Assembly: GCF_029846715.1 (NCBI RefSeq)
Contig: NZ_JARVWW010000007.1
Location: 1-64,000 of the forward strand
Length of the DNA stretch: 64,000 bases
Direction of reading: 5' to 3'
Source of the DNA: Bradyrhizobium nivariense
GTDB taxonomy: Bacteria > Pseudomonadota > Alphaproteobacteria > Rhizobiales > Xanthobacteraceae
Shown here: positions 41,178-50,501 of the stretch, one piece after another
Numbering within the stretch: position 1 is the stretch's first letter
How the letters are laid out: each line of letters begins with the position of its first letter
Notes under the pieces: generated by a model
Told to the model about the DNA's origin: nothing
Seen by the model: only the letters and a program-made list of their open reading frames with translations
The model's database searches: none
Made by a program: the position numbers and the translations under genes

Positions 41178-43250
41178 GTGAACCACCTCACATCTTGGCG
41201 TGAAAGCCGAAGCCTGCGCGCATGCGCGGGCGCCTTGGTGGTCCTGCTGACCCTCGCCTCGGTAGGCTCATCAGAACCGGTCCGCAAGAGCGGCTATGCG
41301 ATCGGCACGGAGACCTGCGGCAGCACCGATCTGGCTTTTCCAAAAATCCTGATCGACATGAAGGCGGGATTTTGCGCCGGCCTCGTCGCCAGCGAGGAGG
41401 ATCGGCTGAAATTCCCGCGCTCGATCATCCAGGTGCCCGGCCGTGACCTGTTCGTGGTCGCCGACATGGCGGGCTGGGGCCACACCGATGGCCGGCTGCT
41501 GCTGCTCGACCCGCGCGCACCCCAAGGCCAGCGGTTCAGGGAATTGCTGACCGGCGTTGAGTATCCGTTCGGCCTCGTGATCGGCCCGGACAAGAAGCTC
41601 TATGCCTCGACGGCGGAGACGATCTTCCGGTTCGATCCGCTCGCCGACAATCCACGCGACACGGTCGAGACCATCATCCGTCACATGCCCGGCCGCCGGA
41701 TCACATTGCCCGACGGCACCAGGGTCGACGAGAGCGCGCATCCGCTCAAGCAGTTTATCTTTGATAAGAACGGCCGGCTGTTCGTCAATGTCGGCTCGCA
41801 CAGCGACGACTGCATCACGCCGGCGCCGATCACGAAACCCTGCGCGGCGGCCGAGGGCGCTTCCGCGATGGCATCGATCTGGCTGTTCACGCCGCCCCCG
41901 GGCGGCATCTTCCCGGCGTTGAAGCCTGGCGATACCGACCCGCCGCACGTGGTCTATGCGCGCGGCTTGCGCAACTCGATGGCGCTGGCGCTGCACCCGA
42001 ACTTTCCCGATGCCGGCTATGCCTTCCTGCAAGCCGAGAACGGCCGCGACCTGCCTGACATTTTCAAGCCGAACGAGGAGATCAACGCGATCGAGCAGGG
42101 CAGGCACTATGGCTGGCCCTATTGCTACGATCTGTCGACGCCGAGTCCCGAATTTAAGCTCGTAATGCAGTCGGGGATCTACAAATCGCTGTGCACAGCC
42201 AACGCTCTCTACAAGGCGCCGTTCTCGCTGCTGCCGCCGCACGGCGCGCCGCTCGCGATGCTCTATTATCACGGCGCCAAATTTCCGGAGCTGGAAGGCA
42301 AGCTGCTGGTCGGCCTGCATGGCTATCGCCCGACCGGCAGCCGTGTCCTCGTCTACGATGTTGACGATCACGGCTTTCCCAAGCCTGCCCCGGCGCCGGT
42401 GCGCTACCACGTCAGTTGCGCGGCTGATTCGACCCACAGCTTTCAGACCGGGGCCGGCGACGTCGCCGCCACGCCGTTCGAGGAGCTGATCGCAGGCTGG
42501 CACCGCGTCAACGGCGCGCGGCCGCAGGGCGCCCCTGTCGGCATGGCGATTGCCGAGGACGGCGCAATCTGGCTGGTCGAGGACAAGAACCAGACCGTGA
42601 TCCGCATCGATCGCGCCGCGGGTGATCCTGCGCAGCCACTGCCCTGCGACATGCGCAGCCAGGCGCTGATCGATCAACTCGCGATCTTCGTTGCCAGGGA
42701 CGCGCAAAACAGCATCCGCCTCACCATGCTGCGCAAGGGTCTCGTCGAAAAGCACTGCGTCGGCTGTCACTCGGATTTCGGCCTGAAGCCCGGCCAATCG
42801 GACGCACAGAAGGACGCGACGGTGCTTCGCTTCATGCTGTCGCAGGATGGCTGGATCTATCCTGACGATCCCGACTCCGGCAAGCTGCGCACGCGGCTTC
42901 GTGGGTTAGGCGCGGAGAAGCTGATGCCGCCGGGTGGCGAAGGCCTGCCGAAGGCCGAACCTGGTTACACGCGCCTGCTCGACACGGCGGATCTGCTGGT
43001 GTCAAAGATGGTTCCGGGCAACCGGATGCGGATCAAATCCGGCCCGCCGCAGCGCAAGTTCTTTGGAAAAACGAACAAGGAATGCGGCGAAATGCCGGCC
43101 GCCAAGGTCGTCGTCGTGACACAAAGGAACGCTGTAGACAAACCCGGCTTCAGCCGCTTCTTCCGGCCGGCCGATCCCTATTTGAATGGCGAGTGCAGCG
43201 ACGACGATGGCTATTACATCCGGCAGGAATTTCTGGTGCCTGTGCAGTAG
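41178..43250 (+). CDS. PQQ-dependent soluble sugar dehydrogenase-like protein with c-type haem domain
   Basis: The 690-residue exported protein has an N-terminal signal (~1-32) and a six-bladed propeller of the GDH/sorbosone dehydrogenase type, with ARGLRNSMALALHPNF and GRHYGWPYCYD. A C-terminal cytochrome c-like part binds haem through CVGCH (residues 527-531). The haem would accept electrons from the propeller cofactor. The GTG start has GGGAGG 6 bases upstream. The 3' end overlaps the SMP-30-like gene by about 65 bases, indicating coexpression. The sugar substrate is unknown. Confidence 0.82.
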   Translation: MNHLTSWRESRSLRACAGALVVLLTLASVGSSEPVRKSGYAIGTETCGSTDLAFPKILIDMKAGFCAGLVASEEDRLKFPRSIIQVPGRDLFVVADMAGWGHTDGRLLLLDPRAPQGQRFRELLTGVEYPFGLVIGPDKKLYASTAETIFRFDPLADNPRDTVETIIRHMPGRRITLPDGTRVDESAHPLKQFIFDKNGRLFVNVGSHSDDCITPAPITKPCAAAEGASAMASIWLFTPPPGGIFPALKPGDTDPPHVVYARGLRNSMALALHPNFPDAGYAFLQAENGRDLPDIFKPNEEINAIEQGRHYGWPYCYDLSTPSPEFKLVMQSGIYKSLCTANALYKAPFSLLPPHGAPLAMLYYHGAKFPELEGKLLVGLHGYRPTGSRVLVYDVDDHGFPKPAPAPVRYHVSCAADSTHSFQTGAGDVAATPFEELIAGWHRVNGARPQGAPVGMAIAEDGAIWLVEDKNQTVIRIDRAAGDPAQPLPCDMRSQALIDQLAIFVARDAQNSIRLTMLRKGLVEKHCVGCHSDFGLKPGQSDAQKDATVLRFMLSQDGWIYPDDPDSGKLRTRLRGLGAEKLMPPGGEGLPKAEPGYTRLLDTADLLVSKMVPGNRMRIKSGPPQRKFFGKTNKECGEMPAAKVVVVTQRNAVDKPGFSRFFRPADPYLNGECSDDDGYYIRQEFLVPVQ

Positions 43251-44148
43251 CGTTGTTCTCTTTCTTGCGACGGCGCCGGCTCGAGCGGAAACAAAACTGT
43301 TCGAAAGCGTGCAGGTGACGCCGCCGGGCGAATACACGTTTGGCATCGAAGGGCCGGCCGCCGATCTCGATGGCAATCTCTTCGTGGTCAATTTTGGCAA
43401 GCCCGGCACCATCGGCAAGCTGCCTGTGGGCGGGGCGGCGTCGGAGCTGTTCACGGCGCTGCCCGAGGGCAGCGTCGGCAACGCCATCCGCTTCGCGCGC
43501 GACGGCACCATGTTCATCGCCGACTACAAGAAGCACAACATCTTCGCGATCCCGATGCGAGCAACCGAGCCCGCCATCTGGTTTCACTCCGACGAGATGA
43601 ACCAGCCCAACGACATCACCATCGCCCGCGACGGCACGATCTACGCGAGTGATCCGAACTGGAAGGGCAGGGAAGGCCACATCTGGCGCATCGCGAAGGG
43701 AGCCGACGGAACGGTGCAGGGACAGGTCATGTCGGCGCCGCGCGCGATGGGCACCACCAACGGCATCGATCTCAGCCCTGATGACAAGACGCTCTATGTC
43801 GGGGAATCCAGCAGCGGCCAGATCTGGTCCTACGCCGTCGGCGGCAACGAGCTCACCGGTCCAAAGCTCGTCAAGGCGTTTCAGCCCGACACCGTCGACG
43901 GCCTGCGCACCGACGTGGCCGGCCGCCTCTATGTCGCGCGCATCCTCAAGGGCACGATCACGTTGATGAAGGCCAATGGCGCGGTCGAGCGGGAGATTGC
44001 GCTGAAGGGCAAGGAGCCGACCAACCTCGCCTTCGGCGGCAGCGACGGCAAGACCGTCTTCGTCACCCAGCGTCAGGGCGGCTTCGTCGAGTCCTTCCGC
44101 ACCGACCAGCAGGGCCGCGAGCACTGCCTCCAGCGCCGGCGCTGCTGA
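43186..44148 (+). CDS. Exported SMP-30/gluconolactonase-like beta-propeller
   Basis: The 320-residue protein has a signal peptide ending ATAPARA and an SMP-30-type six-bladed propeller (GIEGPAADLDGNLFVVNFG, NQPNDITIARDGTIYASD, NGIDLSPDDKTLYVGES). A lactonase acting on the product of the upstream sugar dehydrogenase would make sense. The start overlaps the upstream gene by 65 bases; the ATG at 43207 would shorten the overlap to 44. Metal-ligand residues typical of SMP-30 (Glu18, Asn, Asp) appear present in these motifs. Confidence 0.8.
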   Translation: MASAATTMAITSGRNFWCLCSSVVLFLATAPARAETKLFESVQVTPPGEYTFGIEGPAADLDGNLFVVNFGKPGTIGKLPVGGAASELFTALPEGSVGNAIRFARDGTMFIADYKKHNIFAIPMRATEPAIWFHSDEMNQPNDITIARDGTIYASDPNWKGREGHIWRIAKGADGTVQGQVMSAPRAMGTTNGIDLSPDDKTLYVGESSSGQIWSYAVGGNELTGPKLVKAFQPDTVDGLRTDVAGRLYVARILKGTITLMKANGAVEREIALKGKEPTNLAFGGSDGKTVFVTQRQGGFVESFRTDQQGREHCLQRRRC

Positions 44149-44278
44149 GATTCACGAGCGATCTGCTCCCGGCGCAGGGCACCGCGGCAGAGCCGGCATT
44201 CTTCTTGCTTGCATCTCGCTGCTGCGGAGATCAAGACATCTGTGGCCATCGAAAAGCATGCGACCACGGAGTGTTTGA

Positions 44279-45304
44279 GTGAAAGCCGTCCATACCGAAC
44301 TGCATCGCAGCCACGATCCGCAATTCTTCCTGGTTCGCGGTGTCGTCAAGCGCACCACGGAGCAGCCTGAGCGTGCCGACCGCCTGCTCAAGGGGTTGAA
44401 GGACGGCAAGCATCAGCTGGTCGAGCCGATCACATTCGGGCAAGGCCCCCGCGCGCGCATTCACAGCCCGGAATATCTGTCGTTCCTGAGCGAAGCCTGG
44501 GACGCGTGGACCGCGCTCGGCGATTCCGGTCCGGAGATGATCGGCAACATCCATCCGGTGCGCCATGCCGCGACCTATCCCACTCACATCGTAGGCCGAC
44601 TCGGCTGGCACAGCGCCGACACCGCGGCGCCAATCGGCGCGGGCACATGGGCTGCGGCCTGCGCCGCGACCGACGTTGCGGTCACGGCGGCACAGATGGT
44701 GATGGACGGCGAGGATGCGACCTACGCGCTCTGCCGTCCGCCGGGCCATCACGCCTATCGCGACATGGCCGGCGGCTTCTGCTTCCTCAACAACAGCGCG
44801 ATCGCGGCGGCGCATCTGCGGCAGAGGCACGAGCGTGTCGTGATCCTCGACGTCGACGTCCATCACGGCAACGGCACGCAAGGCATCTTCTACGCGCGCC
44901 CGGACGTCTACACGGTCTCGATCCATGCCGATCCCGTCGCGTATTATCCTTACGTGTGGGGCTATGCGCATGAGCGTGGCGAAGGCCCCGGCCTCGGCAC
45001 CAATCTCAACATTCCCCTGGCGATCGGCACCGGAGATGACGGCTACATCCAGGCGATGGACGTCGCACGCAAGGCGATCGAATCCTTTGCGCCCGGTGCG
45101 CTCGTCATCGCGCTCGGCCTCGACGCCTCCGAGCACGATCCGCTGAAGGGCCTCGCCGTCACCACGCCCGGCTTCCGCCGCATCGGCCAGGCCATCGCAA
45201 AGATGGGCCTGCCGACCGTGTTCGTGCAGGAGGGCGGTTATCTCTCGGATATTCTGGGTGCGAACCTGACCTCGGTGCTGGCGGGGTTTGAAGAGGCGCG
45301 GTGA
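44279..45304 (+). CDS. Histone deacetylase-family amidohydrolase (acetylpolyamine type)
   Basis: The 341-residue zinc hydrolase of the class II HDAC/AcuC/AphA fold has PPGHHAYRDMAGGFCFLNN (the His-His pair) and LDVDVHHGNGTQ (zinc Asp and His, ~residues 188-199), plus LDASEHDPLKG. Bacterial members often remove acetyl groups from polyamines. An acetylpolyamine amidohydrolase would fit the amine-rich surroundings, but other N-acyl amides are possible. The GTG start follows CGGAG. The stop converges on the Crp/Fnr gene. Confidence 0.87.
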   Translation: MKAVHTELHRSHDPQFFLVRGVVKRTTEQPERADRLLKGLKDGKHQLVEPITFGQGPRARIHSPEYLSFLSEAWDAWTALGDSGPEMIGNIHPVRHAATYPTHIVGRLGWHSADTAAPIGAGTWAAACAATDVAVTAAQMVMDGEDATYALCRPPGHHAYRDMAGGFCFLNNSAIAAAHLRQRHERVVILDVDVHHGNGTQGIFYARPDVYTVSIHADPVAYYPYVWGYAHERGEGPGLGTNLNIPLAIGTGDDGYIQAMDVARKAIESFAPGALVIALGLDASEHDPLKGLAVTTPGFRRIGQAIAKMGLPTVFVQEGGYLSDILGANLTSVLAGFEEAR

Positions 45305-45317
45305 GGGGGACTGCCTC

Positions 45318-46157
45318 CTAATCCTTGAACAGAATCTGCTCCAGCAGGTCGATCCGCCTGATCCGGATGCTGCTGCCGTCGATGGCAATGATGCGGCGGT
45401 TCTGGAAGCGCTTCAGCATCATCGTGACCCATTGCCGGGTCGAGCCGACCATGGCGGCGATCTGGTCATGGGTGATCTTGCGGCTAATGACGATGGTATC
45501 GCCGTCGGCAGCGCCATGAAGCTCCGACAAGGTGAGTAGGAACTGCGCCAGCCGTTCGATCACGGAGCGCGTGCCGAGGATCTGGGCCATCGAGGAGTAG
45601 CATTTGCCCTTGGCGATCAGGCCGTCGATCAGCGCCAGTGCGAAGCTTGGCATGCCGGTCAAGAGCTTTTCGAGCGCGGGCCCGGACAGCACTGTGATCT
45701 CGCAGGCTTCGATGGCGATGCCGGACCACATGTGAACGCCGCCGCCCGAGATCTCAGGGCCTCCTATGAAATGTCCTGGCGTCCAATAGGCGAGCGTGAT
45801 CTCGCGCCCCGACGGCGCCGTGTAGTAAACCCGCACCTGCCCCCGACGGATGATGAAGATGCCGTCGTGACCGTCGCCCTGGCTGAACACCATCTCGCCC
45901 TGCGGTACCGTGATCGTGCGGCCGGCCGCGTGCACGCGCGCCTGCTCCGGCGCCGACAAGCGATCGAGGAAATGCGCGCCGGCGTTCAGTCCGTCGATCG
46001 TCTCGCTCATGAACAGCGCCGAGCTTGCGGTCTTGGCGCGTGCGCTGCGGCTCGGCCGCGACTTCTCGCGGTCGGTCCAGTCGAACTGGACGCCTGGATG
46101 AGGCCGGTCGGTGAAAGCGGCAGGCTCGGTCGCGGCAGCTTCCTTGAGTATGGTCAT
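45318..46157 (-). CDS. Crp/Fnr-family transcriptional regulator
   Basis: The 279-residue protein has a cyclic-nucleotide-type sensor barrel (~residues 60-180, PQGEMVFSQGDGHDGIFIIRRG). A C-terminal winged HTH follows (~200-275; ITHDQIAAMVGSTRQWVTMMLKRF). A ~50-residue polar N-terminal extension precedes the barrel; an internal ATG at 46010 would remove it. No Fe-S cysteine set of FNR is seen, so it is not an oxygen sensor of that type. It is divergent from the SsuABC-like importer genes across 300 bases, a plausible target. Confidence 0.83.
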   Translation of the reverse strand: MTILKEAAATEPAAFTDRPHPGVQFDWTDREKSRPSRSARAKTASSALFMSETIDGLNAGAHFLDRLSAPEQARVHAAGRTITVPQGEMVFSQGDGHDGIFIIRRGQVRVYYTAPSGREITLAYWTPGHFIGGPEISGGGVHMWSGIAIEACEITVLSGPALEKLLTGMPSFALALIDGLIAKGKCYSSMAQILGTRSVIERLAQFLLTLSELHGAADGDTIVISRKITHDQIAAMVGSTRQWVTMMLKRFQNRRIIAIDGSSIRIRRIDLLEQILFKD

Positions 46158-46458
46158 CGCAATCCGTCAGCTCTCAGATATTTTGCGAATAGGTAAGTGC
46201 GGGGGTGGGGCGGTGTCCATCTCTTTGCGATCGTTCCAAACCACTTAGCAAAGCTTGACATGCGCAGCGCGCGACAGCGAAACGATTCCCCTGTCGATGG
46301 CTTTGTCTTGAGAAAATCCTTTGCGCCGCTGCACGATTAATCTCGGCGCGAGCGGCAGCAACAGCGATGCAAGTAATTGCTTCAACCGCAGCGTCGCGCC
46401 TTCGATAGTCCCGCCGCGCGTTGCCGCCGGCACGGGGCCGGCCTCCGAGGACAGTTCG
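46158..46458. other. Intergenic region between Crp/Fnr and importer genes
   Basis: About 300 bases without a gene. No TTGAT-N4-ATCAA-like Crp/Fnr site and no terminator were found. An in-frame upstream extension of the binding-protein gene from 46321 exists but lacks a ribosome binding site and signal-peptide logic. Confidence 0.5.
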
Positions 46459-47880
46459 ATGATCGATTTCAGCTCTTTGAAAATCAGTGCGGCCGTCGTG
46501 ACCATGACGATCGCCATGTTCGGATCGTCGCAGGCGGAGACGATCCGGGTCGCGGTCGGGACGCAGGATACGACCATCAACTGCGCGACCGGCGGACTAC
46601 TCATTCGCGAGCTCAGGCTGCTGGAAAAATTCCTGCCGCATGACGGCAAGTACAAGGATGTCATCTACGACATCCAGTGGAGGAACTTTACCAGCGGCGC
46701 GCCGCTGACCAACGAGATGGTCGCAGGCAAGCTCGATTTCGGCGCGATGGCCGATTTTCCGGGCTCGTTGAACGGCGTGGCTTTCCAGAAGGCGGGGCGC
46801 CGCAGCCTCTTCATCAGCGTGCTGTCCGGCAGCACCAAGGGTAGCGGCAACGGAATCGTGGTGCCCTCGAACTCGCCGGTGCAGTCGCTCGACGAGCTCA
46901 AAGGCAAGACCATCTCCGTTCCCTTTGCCTCGACCTCGCATGGCATGCTGCTCCGGGCCATCGAGTCCAAGGGCTGGAACCCCGAGACCGACGTCAACAT
47001 CATCACGCAGGCGCCTGAAGTTGCGGGGCCTGCCTTGCAGGCGGGCAAGATCGAGGCGCATGCCGACTTCGTGCCGTTCGCGGAGCTGTTTCCGTGGCGC
47101 GGCTTTGCGCGAAAGATTTTCGACGGTGCGCAGGCGAACGCGCCGACGTTCCATGGCGGACTGGTCGATGCCGACTATGCCGACAAATACCCGGAGATCG
47201 TCGTCGCCTATCTGCGCGCCGCGCTGGAGGCAGACCGGTTGATCGCGGAAGAGCCGGAGAAATACAGCGAGCTGATCGCAAAGGTGACCGGCATCGAGGC
47301 CGAGGTCGATTACCTCTTCCACGGCCCGCTCGGTCTTCAGACCCGCGATGTGACCTGGAAGCCGGAATACCGCCAGGCCGTCGCCACCTCGATCAAGACG
47401 CTGAAGCTGCTCAAGCGCGCCGACAGCGATCTGGATGTCAATCAGTTCGTCACCGACAAGTTCATCCGGATTGCGACCGCGCAGATCGGGCGGGATTATG
47501 ACGCGGAGTTGAAGAACTATGCGCAGCTTCCGCTGAAAGCCAAGGATGCGGCGACGGGTGCCGATATCCGCGACTTCACCCGCGTCGCGCAGATCTGGGT
47601 CAGGGACGAGCCTCGTGTGCGCCACTACGCCTCGCCTGAGAACGCGCTGAAGGCGCTCGCCGGACTGGAGAAGGAAGGCAAAGCCATCCGCGTCGTCTAT
47701 GCCCAGGATCGTGAGAGCGGCATCAAGCTGTTCGCAAGCCAGGCCTGGTTCGTGCGGTCCTCCAAGGGCGAGTTGAACGCGTTTCTGCTCAAGCGGGCGG
47801 CCGAGCACTGGTCGAAGCAGAACGGCGGCGTGGTCCTCGATTTTAGCGCCGCGCGCGAGTCCCTCGTCGCGAGCCGGTGA
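46459..47880 (+). CDS. SsuA/TauA-like ABC binding protein with C-terminal NosL-like domain
   Basis: The 473-residue protein has a signal peptide (ending AQAETIR-like, ~residue 26) and a class II solute-binding domain of the nitrate/sulfonate/taurine type to about residue 330. It uses the typical VPFASTSHGMLLRAI and APEVAGPALQAGKIEA segments. The last ~110 residues are extra: VAQIWVRD, HYASPENALKAL and GGVVLDF resemble the NosL copper-protein fold, without its CxM copper motif. ATG 46459 follows GAGG. The permease and ATPase follow 4 and 804 bases downstream. Confidence 0.8.
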   Translation: MIDFSSLKISAAVVTMTIAMFGSSQAETIRVAVGTQDTTINCATGGLLIRELRLLEKFLPHDGKYKDVIYDIQWRNFTSGAPLTNEMVAGKLDFGAMADFPGSLNGVAFQKAGRRSLFISVLSGSTKGSGNGIVVPSNSPVQSLDELKGKTISVPFASTSHGMLLRAIESKGWNPETDVNIITQAPEVAGPALQAGKIEAHADFVPFAELFPWRGFARKIFDGAQANAPTFHGGLVDADYADKYPEIVVAYLRAALEADRLIAEEPEKYSELIAKVTGIEAEVDYLFHGPLGLQTRDVTWKPEYRQAVATSIKTLKLLKRADSDLDVNQFVTDKFIRIATAQIGRDYDAELKNYAQLPLKAKDAATGADIRDFTRVAQIWVRDEPRVRHYASPENALKALAGLEKEGKAIRVVYAQDRESGIKLFASQAWFVRSSKGELNAFLLKRAAEHWSKQNGGVVLDFSAARESLVASR

Positions 47881-47884
47881 GGCG

Positions 47885-48688
47885 ATGAAGAGCGCACTTC
47901 AGACCAGCCGGCCCGCCGGCATCCGGTGGGTGGTCCGCGGCCTTTCGATCCTGGCTTGCGTCGGGCTGTGGCAAATCGCTTCGATAACTCACGCCAATCT
48001 GGGAATCGTCACCTTCCGCAACGTGCCCCCGCCGGTCGAGGTGGTTCAATCCGCCGTCACCCTGTTCCAATCGCCGAAGCTCGCGGCGCATATAAGCAGT
48101 AGTCTGTGGCGGGTCTTCGCAGGCTACGGAGCCGCGGTCGTGATCGGCGTGATCCTCGGTTTTGCGATCGGCCGCTCGCGCGCTGCGAGTGATCTGTTGC
48201 TGCCGCCGCTCGAATTGCTGCGGCCGATTCCGGCGGTGGCGTGGATACCGCTCTCGATCCTGATGTTCCCGTCGTCCGAGCTGTCGATGATTTACATCAC
48301 CTTCATCGGCGCCTTGTTTCCGATCGTGCTGAACACGGTCCATGGTGTTGCCAATGTCGACCGCCGGCTGGTCGCCTCGGCGCGCAGTCTCGGCGCGGGC
48401 GGTCTCGCGATTCTCAGCGAAGTGGTGCTGCCGGATGCCGCACCCAGCATCGTCACCGGGCTCGCGATCGGCATGGGCACGTCGTGGTTCTGCCTCGTCA
48501 CCGCGGAGATGATCTCCGGTCAGTTCGGCATCGGCTATTACACCTGGGAGGCGTACACGCTCCAGAACTATGCCGACATCATCGTCGGCATGCTGATCAT
48601 CGGCCTGCTCGGGATGGGCTCGAGCTGGCTGCTGACGACCGCCGGGCGCCTTCTGATGCCCTGGCGCAACCCGCGGGTGGCGCGATGA
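47885..48688 (+). CDS. SsuC/TauC-like ABC transporter permease
   Basis: The 267-residue BPD_transp_1 permease has six predicted transmembrane helices and the EAA loop VASARSLGAGGLAILSEVVLP (VASARSLGAG and AILSEVVLP; residues ~160-180), typical of sulfonate, nitrate and taurine importers. It starts 4 bases after the binding-protein stop, and its own stop overlaps the ATPase ATG (ATGA). Confidence 0.92.
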   Translation: MKSALQTSRPAGIRWVVRGLSILACVGLWQIASITHANLGIVTFRNVPPPVEVVQSAVTLFQSPKLAAHISSSLWRVFAGYGAAVVIGVILGFAIGRSRAASDLLLPPLELLRPIPAVAWIPLSILMFPSSELSMIYITFIGALFPIVLNTVHGVANVDRRLVASARSLGAGGLAILSEVVLPDAAPSIVTGLAIGMGTSWFCLVTAEMISGQFGIGYYTWEAYTLQNYADIIVGMLIIGLLGMGSSWLLTTAGRLLMPWRNPRVAR

Positions 48689-49524
48689 ACCTTCGGGTCG
48701 CGGATATCGACGCGAAGAGTGTTGGTCGCATCGACATCGCCGATGTCTCGATCTCGCTTGGTGAAGGCAGCGATGCGTTCGAGGCAGTGAGTGGCCTTAG
48801 CGTCGCGATTGCGCCGGGCGAGCTCGTCTGCATCCTCGGTCCCTCCGGCTGCGGCAAGTCCACGCTACTCGGCGCGTTGGCCGGACATCTGCAGATCACG
48901 GCAGGTCGGCTCACGGTCGACGGGCAGTCAATCCGGCGGCCGAGCCCCGATCGGGGAATGGTATTTCAGCAACATACGTTGTTTCCCTGGAAACGGGTCC
49001 GCGACAATGTTGCCTTCGGTCCGAAGATGCGCGGCCTGGCAAGAAGAGAACGCGACCTCGCCGCGGACTCCATCCTGAAGCTGGTCGGCCTTTCCGGCTT
49101 CGAGGCGTTCTATCCGGCGCAACTGTCAGGCGGCATGCAGCAGCGCGTCGAGATCGCGCGGGTCCTGATCAACCAGCCTCGGGTGCTGCTGATGGACGAA
49201 CCCTTCAGTGCGCTGGACGCGCAGACGCGCGGCATGATGCAGGAAGTCCTGCTCGACATCTGGAGCAAGATTCCGACGACCACGGTCTTTGTCACCCACG
49301 ATATCGACGAGGCCTTGTTCCTCGCCGATCGCATCGTCGTGATGAGCGCAAGACCCGGTCGGGTGATCGAGGATGTCGTGCTGCCGTTCGCGCGGCCGCG
49401 AAGCCAGGACCTCGTCACCGAACCCGAGTTCGTGCGCCTGAAGCGGCATGTCATGCAGCTCTTGCGGCGGCCGGAAGGGACCGAGCCGCTGGCGCGGCTC
49501 AGTCCGCTTGGGGTGACGTCCTAA
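48685..49524 (+). CDS. SsuB/TauB-like ABC transporter ATPase
   Basis: The 279-residue ATPase has Walker A GPSGCGKST (~residues 50-58), the Q-loop MVFQQHTLFPW, signature LSGGMQQRVEIARVL and Walker B LLMDEPFSALDA. It completes the importer with the two upstream genes. The stop overlaps the stop of the flavin monooxygenase gene on the other strand. Aliphatic sulfonates are the most likely cargo class, but nitrate or other anions are possible. Confidence 0.93.
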   Translation: MNLRVADIDAKSVGRIDIADVSISLGEGSDAFEAVSGLSVAIAPGELVCILGPSGCGKSTLLGALAGHLQITAGRLTVDGQSIRRPSPDRGMVFQQHTLFPWKRVRDNVAFGPKMRGLARRERDLAADSILKLVGLSGFEAFYPAQLSGGMQQRVEIARVLINQPRVLLMDEPFSALDAQTRGMMQEVLLDIWSKIPTTTVFVTHDIDEALFLADRIVVMSARPGRVIEDVVLPFARPRSQDLVTEPEFVRLKRHVMQLLRRPEGTEPLARLSPLGVTS

Positions 49525-50501
49525 AACATCCCGCTCGCCGCGAGCGCCTTGCAGACGTGCTGCATCTCGGTCTCGTCCGCGACCATGTCGAGCATGATCG
49601 TGGTCAGGCCCTTCGCGGCAAACGCCTTCAGCTTCGCGCCGATCTCCTCGTAGCTGCCGACGAGGTAGGGGCAGTCGGCCTGGAAGGTCAGGAACGGCAG
49701 CAGCCAATAGCCGTTGTCCGCGAGCTCACCGCTCTGGCCTTCATACAGCCGCCGCTTCCACACGGAGTCGCTGTTCTCCACGGTGAGCGCGAGCAGCTCG
49801 CGATCGTCGGGATTGTCGCGGAAACGCGCCTTTGCCGCCTGTCGCGCCTCCTCACGGCCCTCGCGGGCGAAAATTCCAAAATTCATGCCTGATACATCGA
49901 GGCCGCGTTCGAGATCGGGCGGCAGCATCTGCATCTTGATGCACCCGGTCTCCTTCGCCACGCGCTGTGCCGGCTCGGACTGGCCCGCGACCAGAAATTC
50001 CGGCATCAGCTCCGCCGGCAGGCGCGGCCGCAGTTGCAGATTGCTTGTGCGGTAGAACCGTCCCTCGAAAGTCGCCGGCCGCGGGCTTGCCAGCAGCTGA
50101 CGCATCAGCGCGACGAATTCGCCGAGCCGGATATAGCGGTCGGCATGCGACTGCTCGTCGCCCAGCCCCTGCAGATCGCTGACCGCCGTCCCCGTGATCA
50201 TGTTGAGATAGACCTTGCGGCCGTGGAGCTGCGCAAAGGACGAGACGAATCTTGCCGCCGTGAACGGGTGCATGTAGACCGGATTGACCGCGATCAGCGG
50301 CGAAGACCGCGTCGTCTCGGCCATGATGTGCTGGGCCATCGCCCAGGGCTCGACGAACACGTCGTTGCCTTCGAACAGCAGAATGCCCTCGAAGCCGTTG
50401 CGGTCGGCGAACTGCGCCACCCGCATCAATTCGCCGACATATTTCTTGGGATCGCGGTTGCGCGAAATCGCGGGAAAGACGCGCAGCCGCGGCGGCGTCA
50501 T
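49521..50501 (-). CDS. Luciferase-like (LLM) flavin-dependent monooxygenase
   Basis: The 326-residue TIM-barrel enzyme of the bacterial luciferase family uses reduced FMN. It shows the SsuD-like layout: VYLNMITGTAVSDLQGLGD and HADRYIRLGEFVALMRQLL, then FYRTSNLQLRP. Its position is ambiguous: it shares a stop overlap with the sulfonate-type importer, which would suit an alkanesulfonate monooxygenase. It is also translationally coupled to the phosphopantetheinyl transferase gene (ATGA), which suits tailoring of a peptide product. Some LLM enzymes do act in non-ribosomal peptide clusters. Confidence 0.85.
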   Translation of the reverse strand: MTPPRLRVFPAISRNRDPKKYVGELMRVAQFADRNGFEGILLFEGNDVFVEPWAMAQHIMAETTRSSPLIAVNPVYMHPFTAARFVSSFAQLHGRKVYLNMITGTAVSDLQGLGDEQSHADRYIRLGEFVALMRQLLASPRPATFEGRFYRTSNLQLRPRLPAELMPEFLVAGQSEPAQRVAKETGCIKMQMLPPDLERGLDVSGMNFGIFAREGREEARQAAKARFRDNPDDRELLALTVENSDSVWKRRLYEGQSGELADNGYWLLPFLTFQADCPYLVGSYEEIGAKLKAFAAKGLTTIMLDMVADETEMQHVCKALAASGMF

